A stretch of DNA of 64,000 nt from Denticeps clupeoides (Eukaryota > Chordata > Actinopteri > Clupeiformes > Denticipitidae): assembly GCF_900700375.1 (NCBI RefSeq), contig NC_041719.1, positions 16,670,479 to 16,734,478 on the forward strand, written 5' to 3'. A program made the position numbers and the translations under genes. The notes under the pieces were generated by a model, which ran no database searches, had not been told where the DNA came from, and saw only the letters and a list, made by a program, of their open reading frames with translations. Of the stretch, positions 10,558 to 23,352 are shown piece after piece. The stretch's first letter is position 1. Every line of letters begins with the position of its first letter.

Positions 10558-11959
10558 TTAAGGCTGATTTAGGGATGCCATGAGTAGCTTGCAGAACTTC
10601 GTTTGGTCGCATGACTTCATGACTGACGCACTGTGGCTTTTCTTCAGCATGTTGGTGGGGTCCAGCGCCAGCATGCCACGTCCCAAGCTCCCCTGCAGCT
10701 CCACGCGCACAGGGCACTGGATGCTGTCGGTCACTGTCCTTTGGTCAATGCATGCAGCCACTGCAAATGAATCATAGGGCACAAAGCCTTGTCCAAAGTG
10801 CACATCCCTGTTATTCTCACCAAACGTCTTAGAGAAGGCCCAGCACTTTGAAGTGATGAGCTTCATGAATTTAGCTGCGGCTGTGTCTTGGTTCACCATG
10901 TCTTCAAAAAAGTCCTGGAACATTAATGCATCTTATGATGTCATATAAACAAGAGTAGAATACATTCACATAGATTTTAAAAGAACTCTATTGTTGGTTA
11001 ATGCTTGTCACACGTAAAAGCATCCAATGGGATTTCTAACCACTTGATTACAGCGCAAATTTAAAAAATACATACAGATCTTACCCAAGGCAGTGTATTT
11101 CTGCAGGTAAATTCCCATGTTGCTATATGTGTGGGACAGAGGTATTCCTCCAGGACTACATATGCCGATTCTGGATCCATTACAAAGTTAAATTCTGCAC
11201 ATGGAGTCATGTTCCCTTTTCCTGAAAACAAAGCCACACATTCAAGTCTGTACAGGGAAGTGACTTCACATTGTGCTCTTACCTTCCATATTTCCTCCCA
11301 TAATGTAAAGATCCTTCAAATTACGAGGAAAAGTGGGGTCCAGCCTGACTGCCATGGCCAGATTTGTTAATGGACCAACCGCCACCAGAGAAATCTACGG
11401 AAAGCAAAAGACCCGACTCTCTTGAAATTTTAGAATTTTAGAAAAATAAAATTTAAGTTAGCACAAATGGCATTAATGGAAAAAATCACCATATTAAAAG
11501 ATCTAGCAGTCACCTTTCCCTGGTTTTCAGATGCTAGTCTGATCATGGCGAGAGCAGCATGCTCTTTCTGGATTTTATCCTTCCACACCTCCGAGTCTCT
11601 GTCCTCCAGAACATCTCCCAGGCCATCTGTTCCAAAGTGGTCGGTAAAGTCATTTTTACCACCTACCAGGGGACAGCAGGCCCCTCGAAACACTTGAATC
11701 TAGGTTAGAAAGTCAGAGTTAGTCCGGGTGCACAGAGAACAGCACAGACACAGAACAGTTTGTGATTCGTACCAACCTCCGAACGTTCACAGACAGACAG
11801 AACTTTAACCACGTTCTGGCAAACATAGTCCACAGTGGTGTTCCCAAAGCAACAGGTTATCCCCACAACCTTCACAGTGGGTTCTGCCAGGGCCATCATG
11901 ATTGCTTGGGCATCGTCAATGCCACAATCAGTATCAATAAGCAACAGCTTTTGTGCCAT
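10558..11959 (-). CDS. Inosine-uridine preferring nucleoside hydrolase (5 exons)
   Basis: Cleaves the N-glycosidic bond of ribonucleosides to base plus ribose; a cytosolic, calcium-dependent family found in fish but not known from mammals. Coding exons by splice site and frame are 11959-11777, 11699-11514, 11394-11283, 11221-11085 and 10914-10558: 975 nt, 324 aa, a normal family length, with no frame break. The N-terminus carries the metal-binding Asp cluster DTDCGIDD (residues ~9-16, Cys where many bacterial enzymes have Pro). Later come 'FGTDGLGDV', 'VGPLTNLA', 'YIMGGN' and 'EFNFVMDPE', all typical. The ATG at 11959 lies just before the LLLIDTD strand. A minus-strand AATAAA at 10538-10543 follows the stop by about 15 nt. 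The catalytic His usual in the last third was not mapped with certainty. The gene converges on the pseudogene to its left. Confidence 0.93.
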
Positions 11960-11977
11960 GACACACGCTTATGAAAT

Positions 11978-12140
11978 TCTAAAAGGCGAATGGTTCAGTA
12001 TGAGAATGAATTTTGGGTGCAAATAATCATCAGATGAAATGTTGTCAGAACTTACCTGCCTTCAGACTGGTTATTCCTTTGAAGCCTTAATATGTTGCTC
12101 AGTTGTAGATCATTAACTTCAATCTGTTTCTGCTTTCACT
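11978..12140 (-). other. Probable 5' untranslated exon of the nucleoside hydrolase gene
   Basis: On the minus strand GGCAG|GTAAGTTC at 12056/12055 is a good 5' splice site. CTTTTAG at about 11979 is a plausible 3' splice site 19 nt before the ATG. The upstream limit of the exon and the promoter are not visible. Confidence 0.45.
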
Positions 12141-12149
12141 TGTGTAAAA

Positions 12150-12615
12150 GTTTACAGGGTTCAAAGTCCCCAGCAGTGTAACTTTCTGGCATCTGTCTCT
12201 GGGGTCCAATTCCTCCAATATATGTGTTATCGAACACAGAGGGTCTCATGTATAGTGATTTAATTGAGTGCTCTAGCTTGTTTAAGCATTTCCAACACAT
12301 ATTTCATTCAAACATCAAGCCATCAGTGTTTTATACCTAAGTACAGTTAGCAATGAATTCTGTATTCGACAGACATTAATAGAACCGCCTCTGCTTCAGG
12401 TTGGCTTACCATGAAGTTGACCTCCACCTTAGCCAACCCCCACCCCACCCCCCCACTCTTACCTTCAGTTCAAACGTGGTACAGAAATAGAAGAGTGAAA
12501 ATATCAATACCATTGTGATAGTACCAATCCAATACTGATACCAACTTGGTACCGATTTTTAGGATCAATCCACATCCTGAAATTTTTCTTGTAATGTGTA
12601 CTATGAAAGATTGTA
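12150..12615. other. Spacer, nothing recognised
   Basis: No exon or repeat identified. A C-rich tract occurs near 12437-12453. Confidence 0.45.
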
Positions 12616-12621
12616 TTCATG

Positions 12622-12697
12622 CAGGGGTTGTAGTAGCCTAGTGGGTAACACACTCGCCTATGAACCAGAAGACCCAGGTTCAAACCCCGCTTACTAC
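12622..12697 (+). mobile_element. SINE family A, head only
   Basis: The tRNA-like head, including GGTTCAAACCC, runs to 'ttactacca' and then stops abruptly against the LTR remnant of the minus-strand Gypsy element. An inverted 26 bp fragment of the same SINE head lies at the other end of that element (24352-24377). Confidence 0.85.
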
Positions 12698-15600
12698 CAG
12701 AGAGAGACACACACAAACACAACAGAAAACACCCATAGTCTGCCACGGGACGTCACACCCCCACCACCCAAAATCAACGTACTATGTTGATTCACCCAAA
12801 AAAACCCTAAAAGGCCCGTGACAAGGCGTCAGCCAAAACGTTGTCCGTCCCACGTTTGTACTTAATTTCTAAATTGAAACCATGCAAAACCAAGGACCAG
12901 CGCATAATATGCTGATTTGTGTTTTTCATCTGAGATAAAAACACCAGGGGATTGTGGTCAGTAAAAACGAAAACAGGTTGTGTGGTAGACCCAATGTATA
13001 CTTGGCTAGCGCCTCCTTTTCAATGGTGCTGTAGTTCACCTGATGTTTTAAGAACTTTTTTGAGAAGAAGCAGATGGGATGATCAACTCCATCCGCATCT
13101 TCCTGTAACAGCACAGGCCCAGCTCCAACAGCACTGGCATCCACCTCCAGTTTGAAAGGGCGCTGGAAGTCAGGAGCAGCAAGAACAGGGGAACTGCAAA
13201 GAAGGGTTTTCACAGACATAAAAGCATTCTGGCATTCATCGTTCCAACTAAACTGTACTCTGCCTCGCAGCAGTTCAGTCAACGGACACACTACCTCCGA
13301 AAAGTTTTTACAAAAAGCCCGGTAGTATCCAGCCATTCCCTAAAATCGGCGCAGTTCCCTTTTCGATGTGGGAACTGGGAAGGCAAGAATGGCCTGAATC
13401 TTAGCCATCACAGGTTTTACCTGGCCTTGACCCACCTCTTTACCTAGGTAAGTCACAGTGGCTTTGCCGAACTCACACTTCGCCAAGTTCAAAGTCAGCG
13501 ATGCATCCTGCAGCCGCTTGAACACAGCTGTCAGAGTGTGGACCAAGTGGACGAATAGACAATAATGTCATCTAAATAAGCGTCACAGTTTTTAATTCCA
13601 CAAAGCACTTTAGCCATTAGACGCTGAAAAGTCGCTGGTGCATTACGTAACCCAAAAGGCATAACCGTATATTCTAAGAAATTATCCGGTGTGACTAAAG
13701 CAGAAATTTCAGAAGCTCGGGGAGTCAACGGAACTTGCCAGTAACCACGAAGCAAGTCTAATTTACTGACAATACGAGCCGAACCAACCCTATCAACACA
13801 ATCTTCCATTCGGGGCAATGGAAATGAATCGGGTCTAGTTACTGCATTTACTTTTCTGTAATCAGTACAGAAACGAACTGTACCATCAGGCTTAGGTACT
13901 AACAGACAGGGACTACTCCATGGACTACAGCTTGGCACTGAGAACCCATGTTCCAACAAATAATCAACCTCAGACTGCATTACCGTACGCTTAGTGGGAT
14001 TTAGTCTGTACGGGTGCTGTCTGATTGGGGCATGTTCACCAACATCAATGTCATGCTTTAATACTGTAGTACATGACGGAACATCACCAAACAATATCTT
14101 ATATGTCCAAATTAAAATCATAACCTGCTCCCGTTCGTTAAGAGGCAAATGTGACAGATGTGCATCTAAGTTTTGTAAGATCACACTGTTGTGTAATCTG
14201 GGCGAAGACACAGGAACATTTCCTAGATGTAACCCATCCTCCTCGGGAGAATATGCATTCAGCAGGGGCATAGAAGCCACAGATAACACAGCAGCTCCTT
14301 TACCTTTCACTGTCTCTCATAACGTATTTCTTGAGCATGTTCACATGACATACACGCATTTTACGTTTACGGTCAGGAGTGCGAACAACGTAATCAGTGT
14401 CACTTAACTGGGACTCCACCACATAAGGACCTGAGAATTTTGCTTAGAGAGCAGACCACATTAGTGGTAATAAAACCAGAACTCTTATCACCCGGCTGAA
14501 AAGATCGAGAGACTGCTTTCTGATCATATCGGGCTTTCATAGACCCTTGTGCATGTTGTAAGGAAGCTCGAGCAGTAGCACAAGCATTATGAAGCCGTTC
14601 CCGAAAGGAACTGACATGATCCAGCACATTAGTCTCTGTCAATGGTTCAGCTACCCAGGCTTCTTTAAGAAGCTTGAGTGGACCACGCACGGTGTGACCG
14701 AATACAAGGTCAGCAGGGCTGAATCCCAAAGACTCCTGAACAACAATAGTGGGAGACCATCATCCCACTCTTTAGCCGAAGCTAAGCAATAAGTACGGAG
14801 CATGGACTTCAGAGTTTGGTGAAAACGTTCCAATGCTCCTTGTGACTGAGGATGGTAAGCACTTGATACCAGATGCTTTATTTGTAATTCCTCCAAAACT
14901 TGCTTAAAAAGGCGAGACAGGAAATTCGAACCTTGGTCCGTTTGGACCAATTTTGGAAGTCCAAAAGTAGAAAAGAACGTCACTAAGGCTCTCACTATAT
15001 TCTTAGCCTTTAGTGAGCGTAACGGAACTGCTTCCGGGAAACTTGTGGCACTACATATTATCGTCAGCAAGTATTTAAAACCTGTTTTGGTACGAGGAAG
15101 TGGACCAACACAATCTAAAATTATCTTCGAAAATGGTTCTGTGAGGACAGGCACAGGACAGAGTGGCGCGGGCGGAATTGACTGGTTCGGTTTACCAGCC
15201 AATTGACAAACGTGACACGATCGACAATATTGAGCAACATCGGATTTCAACCCAGGCCAAAAGAAATGGCGCAAAATCTTGTTATATGTTTTTGTTATTC
15301 CTAAGTGTCCAGACATCACGTTGTCATGCCCTAAACACAGCACCTGAGACCGAAATTTAAGAGGAACCACCACTTGATATACTGAATTCCAACCTACGTC
15401 ATCAGCAGTTGGAGGATTCCACTTCCTCATCAAGATCCCTTTATCCCAGAAAAAGGCTACCGAATTTGCAGTTATGTTGGCCTTGTCAACAACAGCCGAA
15501 CGACACTGCGTTAAAGTAGAGTCTTTCGCTGCTCCTGGGATATAAGCGTTTTACTTACAGGCAGCGACATTGTTTCATCATCATGGACATTAACAGCGCA

Positions 15601-18296
15601 CGTCCGCGGCGCTCCCTCTACCACTCCGCCGTCTGATGGCGCTGCACGGGAGACCAGAGGGTCAGAAACAGCCATAAACGTATCACACAGCTCATCCGTA
15701 CTCTGCCGGCGTGTCTGCGCTCGGGTGACTGCACAAGCAGGGAAAACTGACTCATAACCCGGCACCACTGAAGAGGGTGGAACTGCAGGGTTATCGATGA
15801 CCTCCGGAAGGGGAAGAACTTTCCCTCCAGCCAAATCGTTCCCAAGAGTAAGATCGATTCCCTGCATAGGCAGTTTGGGGTGCACTGCGACTTTGCACGA
15901 ACCTGAAAATAAAGCACAGTGCAGGTTTAGAACGTGCAGTGGCACTTTAACGATGCCTAGTTCAATACCCCGCACCAGTACATAAGAGCCACAGAACGTG
16001 TCATCAGAAAAGGGCCAGACATTCGCTAAAACAAAAGACTGCGCAGCACCGGTGTCTCGTAAAATGCGCACTGGCACTGCACTACTGTTTCCAGCAGCTG
16101 CGGAAACTGTACCAGCAAGCACAAAAGGTTCATAGACAGGATCAACAATAGTGGGGACACTCACAGCAGACTGAACAAACCCAACCCCTTTTGGTGAGGA
16201 TTTAGGAGGTGAACCATGCTTCTTTAAGAGTTTTGGGCATTTAGCGATGAGATGGCCGGTCTCGTGACAATAAAAACATGCGCGACCATCACTAAAGGAA
16301 ACGGGTCGGATACTCACATCCCGTCGGAAACTCACATCCCGATCTGGTTTTCGTGAGACTGAATAAAACACAACTTTATGAGTAAGCACGAATTCATCTG
16401 CGCAGACGGATGCCTGCGCCAGCGTTGACACTTTCTGGTCGTTCAGATGAGTGGCAACAGCTTCCGAGACGCAGTTTTTAAATTCCTCCAAAAGGATTAA
16501 TTCACGAAGCTGTTCCCACGTACTGACCTTACTGGAAACACACCACCGGTTAAACAAAGCTTCTTTCTCTCTGGCAAACTCCACATACGTAATTTGCTCA
16601 CCCTTCCTAGACTTCCGGAATCTTTGACGGTACGCTTCCGGGACAAGTTCGTACGCGTTCAGAATTGAAGTCTTTACCACATCATAGTCAGAGCTCTGCT
16701 GCAAAGAAAGTGAAGAGTAAACTTCCTGAGCCTTGCCCACAAGAACACACTGCAGTAGCAGCGTCCAAACAACTTTAGGCCACTGTAAAGTTGTTGCTAC
16801 TCGTTCAAAGTGACTAAAATATTTTTCCACCTCGTCCTCAGAAAATGGAGGCACCAGTCTAATATGTCAGCTGACATCGAAAACAGGGGTTTGCGACTCG
16901 ACAGACAGGACAGACTTGGAAGCTAATTCAAGTTCGAGACGCTTTAATTCTAGGTCTTGTTCTTGACGTTCACGCTCAAACTGGCGTTCGCGATCACGTT
17001 CTTCCAACTCCATTTGCTTAAGGTGCAACTGGCGTTCGTGATCATGTTCTTCCAGTTACAATTGCTTGAGTTGTAGCTGATGCGCTAGTTCCTTTTCACG
17101 CAGCCCACGAGCTTCTCGGTCAGCTCACAGTTTTGCTGCTTCAAGCTGCATCTGCTTCTCTTGCAGTGACATTTCCTTTAACCGAATTTCACTAGAGAAA
17201 CTCTCGCCGGACTCTTCCAAGCCCTCAGCAGAAAGTGGACTACCAGATTTAACACATGGTACCCCCTTTTCCACCAACCCGATTTTTAACGCTGTTACTA
17301 ATAAGTCTTTCAACTTTCTATCGGCGCTGGCAATGGGTATGCCATAAAAGTCAGCTACACCCAATAGCTGCTCCTTGGTTAACTCTGCTAACATCTCATC
17401 GGAAGGGAACTCAACAAAACCCTCAAAACCTGTTGCCATAGTGACCTGTAATTCTAATCTCACAACAAAATATAAATTGAATTACTTGGTGAACCCACCA
17501 AAACAAAGAGAAACTACACAGACCCAACTACGGCTCACTGGGATGTATACCAGAGTCAGTCTGCTCCTGTGGGATTCTAGGAACTCCAGCTCCTAATCTA
17601 CCTAACCAGCCAGCTACCTAAGATCTAGCTAGTCTTCAGGGAAGTTACCAGTTTTAGGCACCTTTAAACGCAAGCTCGCAACATTTCCAGTCTCTGACTG
17701 AGACAGAAATGCTCGACGCGTACCTCCCCCTGGATTTTCCCCCAAAAACAGTAAACCAAAACAACAAACAAACATAACAAACAGCGTCCGTTGGAAGGAC
17801 CCGCTCAAGGCAGAACCCAGCTGGACAGCTCTACCTATCCAGAGTTCACCAGAAAACCCACATAAACAGAAAAAACTCACCCAGATGAGAACAGTTGCCA
17901 AGGTCCAGAGCCTACACAATATCCTACCTACGCGATAGGAAATCACGGACGAGCCCCCAAAATTTGTTACGTCCCCGGTCTAGGGTCAGGGACATAACAA
18001 ATGGGACATAGGAGTATAAACTCCAAAACGACGCAACAACACTTAATGCTAATCTTTTATTACAAACAAAGACATTTAAACAACAACAGAAACACAAAAC
18101 AGGTCTGGGCAGTCTAAGTCTTATCTTTTCGTCCTAATCCTTCACTTCACCAACAACATTCTTCTCTCACACCAACAGTCTATCTTCACCAACAAAGTCC
18201 TCTCTTCACCAAACACTCTCCTCCTCTTTTCACCAACTCCCCTCTTCTTCACCAAAGCAGCCACCATTTTGAATCCTCTTCCTGATTACAGCCCAC
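12698..18296 (-). mobile_element. Gmr1-type Gypsy LTR retrotransposon (fossil), main part
   Basis: Reading leftwards on the minus strand from the LTR that starts at 17965: a proline-tRNA-like primer site (TGGGGGCTCGTCC, ~17945-17959); gag (~17460-16110) with a CCHC knuckle (CX2CX4HX4C) near 16290-16250; protease around the LRDTGA motif (~16060). Next comes integrase (~15430-14400) with an H2C2 zinc-binding region and DDE core, then reverse transcriptase (~14250-13340, with the YLDDI box near 13590), then RNase H (~13330-12930), then a purine-rich tract at ~12758-12775. Integrase before reverse transcriptase is the order of the Gmr1 clade, not of ordinary Ty3/Gypsy elements. The 3' LTR is a 60 bp remnant (12698-12757). 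The 5' LTR is split by the element at 18297-24214. Broken, with several breaks. Confidence 0.88.
17965..18296 (-). repeat. 5' LTR of the minus-strand Gypsy element, inner part
   Basis: The boundary with the internal region reads TGTTACGTCC on the plus strand, next to the primer site. The LTR runs to the insertion point of the nested element and resumes at 24215-24351, for about 465 bp in all. Its outer end (GACGTCACA) matches the 60 bp remnant ending at 12757. Confidence 0.8.
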
Positions 18297-19300
18297 TGTT
18301 ACGTCCGCTGACGTATTTATTTTATGTTTATTGTATTGTAAACATGAATTGTCATGCTACACTATGTTGTGTTTCTCTCTCATCTTTTTCCCTTTTTTTC
18401 TTCCTCTCGTCTACCACACTTGGTGTAGCTCAGCTGTGCCTTATTGCACCAATCACTGCTGGATCCACATTGGCTAACGAGGGGAGCTCTGTGGAGTTAA
18501 AGGCTGCCGACACCTGAAGGACAGGGGAGGGTGTTTTGTGAGCAGAGAGCAGAGAGCAGAGAGCAGAGAGCAGAGAGCAGAGAGCAGAGAGCAGAGAGCA
18601 GAGAGCAGAGAGCAGAGAGCAGAGAGCAGAGAGCAGAGAGCAGAGAGCAGAGAGCAGAGAGCAGAGAGGCTTAGGAGAAGGTGCCCTCCTGCTTTCTGAC
18701 CCGCTCACTAGAGGAGATTGTGTTTTCTCCTGCCTTAGACATTAGCTTGTGTGTTATTGCTTGTGTTATGTGTTAGCTTGTTATTTGTGCTAAGGTGCTA
18801 GCCTTAACTTCAACTTCACCCGTTGTCATCTTGTTAGTCATTACTACAGCCCCATTCCTACTCTTTTTCCGAAACTTGAGTTCTTTGTTTTGTTTACTTA
18901 CTTATTTTAAGAAGGAGCAGTAGGGAGGAGGACTCCATTTACTTTTGGTCATCTTTTCTCATGTGTTGAGTTAGTAAGGGAGTCAGGTAAGACTTCTGTT
19001 GTTTATTTGATATTTTCTTTTGTGAGGTTACCTGAGTTTCTTTACCACTAAGTTAGAACTGTTATGTTTGTTATTTTGGCCTTGTTCCCTCCTGAAGTTG
19101 GTTTTGCTCCCTGTTTTGGATATTTGAGTTTGTAAATAAAATCTTTTTGTTTGGCATTTAAGAATAGTGTGATCTTTTCGGAGTGTTGGGACAGGGGAAA
19201 AGCAAATTAGACATTGTATTCAGGTTTGTAGATAAAAACCTGCTATCTTAATTCGTTTTGTTACTTCTCTTCCACCCCTAGACACGAGGAGAACGTAACA
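18297..19300 (+). repeat. 5' LTR of the nested Gypsy element (1,004 bp)
   Basis: It carries an 8 bp perfect inverted terminal repeat TGTTACGT/ACGTAACA. It is 142 bp longer than the 3' LTR, mainly because of a heptamer array at 18539-18668 that the other LTR lacks. AATAAA near 19135 is a candidate polyadenylation signal. Confidence 0.92.
18539..18668 (+). repeat. Heptamer tandem repeat (agagagc)n inside the LTR
   Basis: About 18 perfect copies of a 7 bp unit. The 3' LTR of the same element has at this point only 'gggcgcagg', so the array arose or expanded after insertion, or in the immediate source element. Confidence 0.95.
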
Positions 19301-22300
19301 ATTGGGGGCTCGTCCATCCATTTAGTTACTTGTGTATGTTTATATCACGTTTGTTTCCCGTATTGCTGAAGTATAAAGTTTGTGTGGCTGCTGTAGTCTT
19401 TGGTAGGGGAGGAGTCATATTAGTGGAAATATGGACTTTGATTTATTGAAGTTTACCTTATCTCCTTCTTTGGAAGAGTTTAATAACTGTAGAAAGGTAG
19501 ATCTTATTTTGATAGCAGATTTTTATAATATCGCTGTTTCTAGGGCTGCTCGGAAACATGTGATTAAGGAAGAGTTATATGTTAAATTGGTGGAAACTGG
19601 CATCTTTCCTGATAAAGTTTTAGAGCAGAGGGATGAGGAAGATGTTGGTGCAGAGATTGACTCTAACTCCGTTACTAGTAATAAGTGTAGCGTTAGTAGA
19701 TCCTCACGTAGCTGTGAGATTAAAGGAGCTTGATCTTGCTTTGAAAAAGCAAGAATACGAGACGCAAATGCTACGATTAAAAGCTCTTGAAGTTCAAGCT
19801 GATCATGATGTGAAATTATGCAGGCTTGAGGTAGAAGTGGAAACTTTGCGTAGTCGTCCAGTTCCTCTTCCTCGGGCTAGAGCGTCTTCTACTGGCGATA
19901 GTGGAATAACCGGTCCTGAATTTGACATAAGTAGGTATGTTAAATTGGTTCCGCCTTTCTGTGAGTCAGAGGTAGATGCCTACTTTGTAGCATTTGAGCG
20001 TGTGGCTGCAAAGTTAAACTGGCCAAAAGATATGTGTGCTTTACTACTGCAGTGTAACCTAGTAGGCAAAGCGCAGGAGGTGTGTGCTGCCTTACCAATT
20101 GAAGAGTCGTTAGACTATGATGCAGTGAAAGCAGTAGTATTGAGAGCATATGAGTTGGTTCCAGAAGCCTATAGACAGAGGTTTAGGGCATGTTTAAAGC
20201 AGCCCAAACAGACTCATGTGGAGTTTGCAAGGGAAAAGAAATTTCTGTTTGAGAAGTGGTGCCGCGCTTGTAAGATTACCACTTACGAGGAATTGCAAGA
20301 ATTAATCATACTTGAAGATTTTAAGAATTGCTTACCGGAGAACGTTGTTCATTTAAATAAGCAAAAAGTATTCAAAATCACTGATGCGGCTGTGCTCGCT
20401 GACGAGTTCGCACTTACTCACTGAACCGTCTTTTCTTCGGTACGTCAGTTTAAAGCGCCTTTCGCCACGGAGTCCGTCATTCGTACTGTGCCTAATGGTA
20501 AAGTCAAAATGTCTGGTGGTGGAAAAGCAGTTTTAAAGGGCACAGAGAAGAGGAGGGTTCGTTTTTATTGTCTTGATCCTGGTCACATGATTGCTGAGTG
20601 TAGCGCTTGGAAGCAAAAGGCTAGACCTAAAAGTGCGGCGACTGTACAGGCAGTTCCTGATTCAGTTACCCAGGATGCTTCTTCATTTAGTCCTTTTATG
20701 CTGACAGGTTATGTGTCACTTGTAGGAGACTCTACAGTTAAGTGTGTTCAGATTTTAAGGGACACTGGATCGGCACAATCTCTCGTATTGGAGGATGTGT
20801 TACAGTTTTGTGATTCATCGTATGCAGGTGCCAACACGCTAGTGCGGGGTATCGAAATGGGATGTATTAGTATTCCTTTGCACACTTTTAACTTGAAGTC
20901 AGACTTAGTTTCAGGCCAAGTACAGATGGGGGTTTGTAAGAAGTTGCCCGTTGAGCATGTCAGTATCATATTGGGAAATGATCTTGCTGGTGGTACAGTT
21001 TTTCCCAGTCCAATTGTCGTAAGCAAGCCAGTAATTTCTGAGATACCAGATCTCTCTGTAACCTTTCCACTAGTTTTTCCAGCTTGTGTGGTTACAAGAT
21101 CTCAATCGAAAAGTTTTCAGGATGTTATTGACTTGTCTGATTCTTTTCTGAATGTACCCCTTAAGCAGCTAGAGGGCAGGTTATCTGTTAAGGAGGATGG
21201 GATTGCGGAGCAGAAGCCCAAGTTTCCATTGGAGAAAGACTCTGTCGTGGTTAAGGAAAATTTGAGTGCTGCCCAGAAGTTAGAACCCACTCTAACAAAT
21301 TGTATTAGTGCTGCAGTGGCAAGTGCTGACCTTGCGGTGGCAAGGGTGGGATATTTTTGGGATGATAAAATTTTAATGCGTAAATGGCAGCCAAAAGAAA
21401 GTGATGATTGGCAGATAGCGTATCAAATAGTTTTACCTTCCACTTACCGATCTCATGTGTTGAGGTTAGTGCATGAACATGTTCTCGCTGGTCATCTAGG
21501 TGTCACGAAGACATTTCAGCAAATTGTGAAACATTTTTATTGGCCTGGTGTGAAAGGTGATGTTTCACGATTTTGTAGGTCATGTGATGTTTGTCAACGT
21601 GCAGGAAAGCCTAATCAGACTGTTCCTAAAGCTCCACTTCACCCGATTCCTGTCACTGGGGAACCGTTTGAGAGGTTGATAATTGACTGTGTAGGACCAT
21701 TGCCTAAATCGAAACATGGGCACCAGTATATTTTAATACTTATGTGTGCTGCTACTCGCTACCCTGAAGCCGTACCTTTGCGTACATTGAAAGCACACGT
21801 AGTCTTGAAAGAGATCGTGAAGTTTTTTACTACATTCGGTCTGCCAAGAGTAATTCAGACAGACCAAGGCACAAATTTCACTTCTAAAGTGTTTGAGCAG
21901 CTGTTAAAAGAGCTGGGAGTTTCACACAAGTTGTCTAGTGCTTATCCAGAATCACAGGGTGTATTGGAATGCTTTCATCAGACGTTGAAGACTTTGTTGC
22001 GTACTTTTTGTACTGAGACTGGTAAAGATTGGGTAGATGGATTGCCGCTACTCATGTTTGCTGTGAGAGGGTCCGTTCAAGAATCTTTAGGGTTCAATCC
22101 TGCGGAACTTGTGTTCGCTCATACAGTTCGCGGACCTCTGAATTTGTTGAAAGAGCAGTTAACGGGTAAAGAGAGCGCCCCTATGTCTGTTCTTGATTAT
22201 GTGAGTTATTTTCGTGAACGCTTACACAAAGCGTGTAGCCTGGCTAAGTCTCATCTTGCAGTAACCCAGTGTGACAAAACTAGACCTGTTAAAGGGTTAC

Positions 22301-23352
22301 TGGCAGGTTCCCTTGACTACACGAGCGTGTGAAATCTCTGCGTTTGTCACCCCTGACAATTTTCTACAGTACAACTGTATGGCGTTTAGCATGCGAAATG
22401 CCCCAGCGACATTCCAGAGGCTCATGCAGAAAGTTTTGTCCGGACTGTGTAATTGTGAAGCATATTTGGATGACATTGTGGTTTACTCTTGTAATTGGGA
22501 AGACCATCTTACTAATTTGGACAGAGTGTTTGAAAGACTGTGTAGTGCTAACTTAACACTCAACTTAGCAAAGTGTGAGTTTGATAAAGCTGTGGTAACA
22601 TACCTTGGAAAGAAAGTGGGCCAAGGCTGTGTAAGACCTGTGACAGCTAAAGTGATCGCTGTTACTGAATTTTCTAGTCCCCTTACTAAACGTCAGTTAC
22701 GTAGGTTTTTAGGGATGGCTGGATACTATCGAGGTTTTTGCAAGAACTTCGCAACTGTGGTATCTCCCTTAACTGACTTGCTTAGCACAGAGAGAAAGTT
22801 TGTTTGGAATTCTCAGTGCGAAAATGCTTTTATTGCTGTGAAAGACCTTTTATGCAATGCTCCAATTCTCTCTGCCCCTAACTTTTCTCTTCCATTTAAG
22901 TTACAAATTGATGCAAGTGCTGTAGGTGCAGGTGCTGTCCTGGTACAGGAGGATGATGCTGGTGTCGAGCATCCTGTTTGTTACTTCTCCAAGAAGTTCT
23001 CCAAGTGTCAGAGAAACTACAGCACTATTGAGAAAGAGGCTCTTGCCTTGGTATTATCACTTAAACATTTTGAAGTTTATGTGGGTGGGAGTTGTGTACC
23101 TCTCGTTGTTTTTACAGACCATAATCCTCTTGTGTTTATCTCCCGAATGTGCAACCTTAATCAACGTTTGATGCGTTGGTCATTGTTCCTTCAAGAATAT
23201 AACCTTGATATCCACCACAAGAAAGGAGTGGAAAATGTGGTTGCAGATGCATTGTCCAGGGCTTGTGAGTTTGATGTTGGTGACTGAGAGTAATATTATG
23301 TCTGATGTTATAGTAATTTACAATCCATTGGTTGTAAGTTTGGTGATGGATG

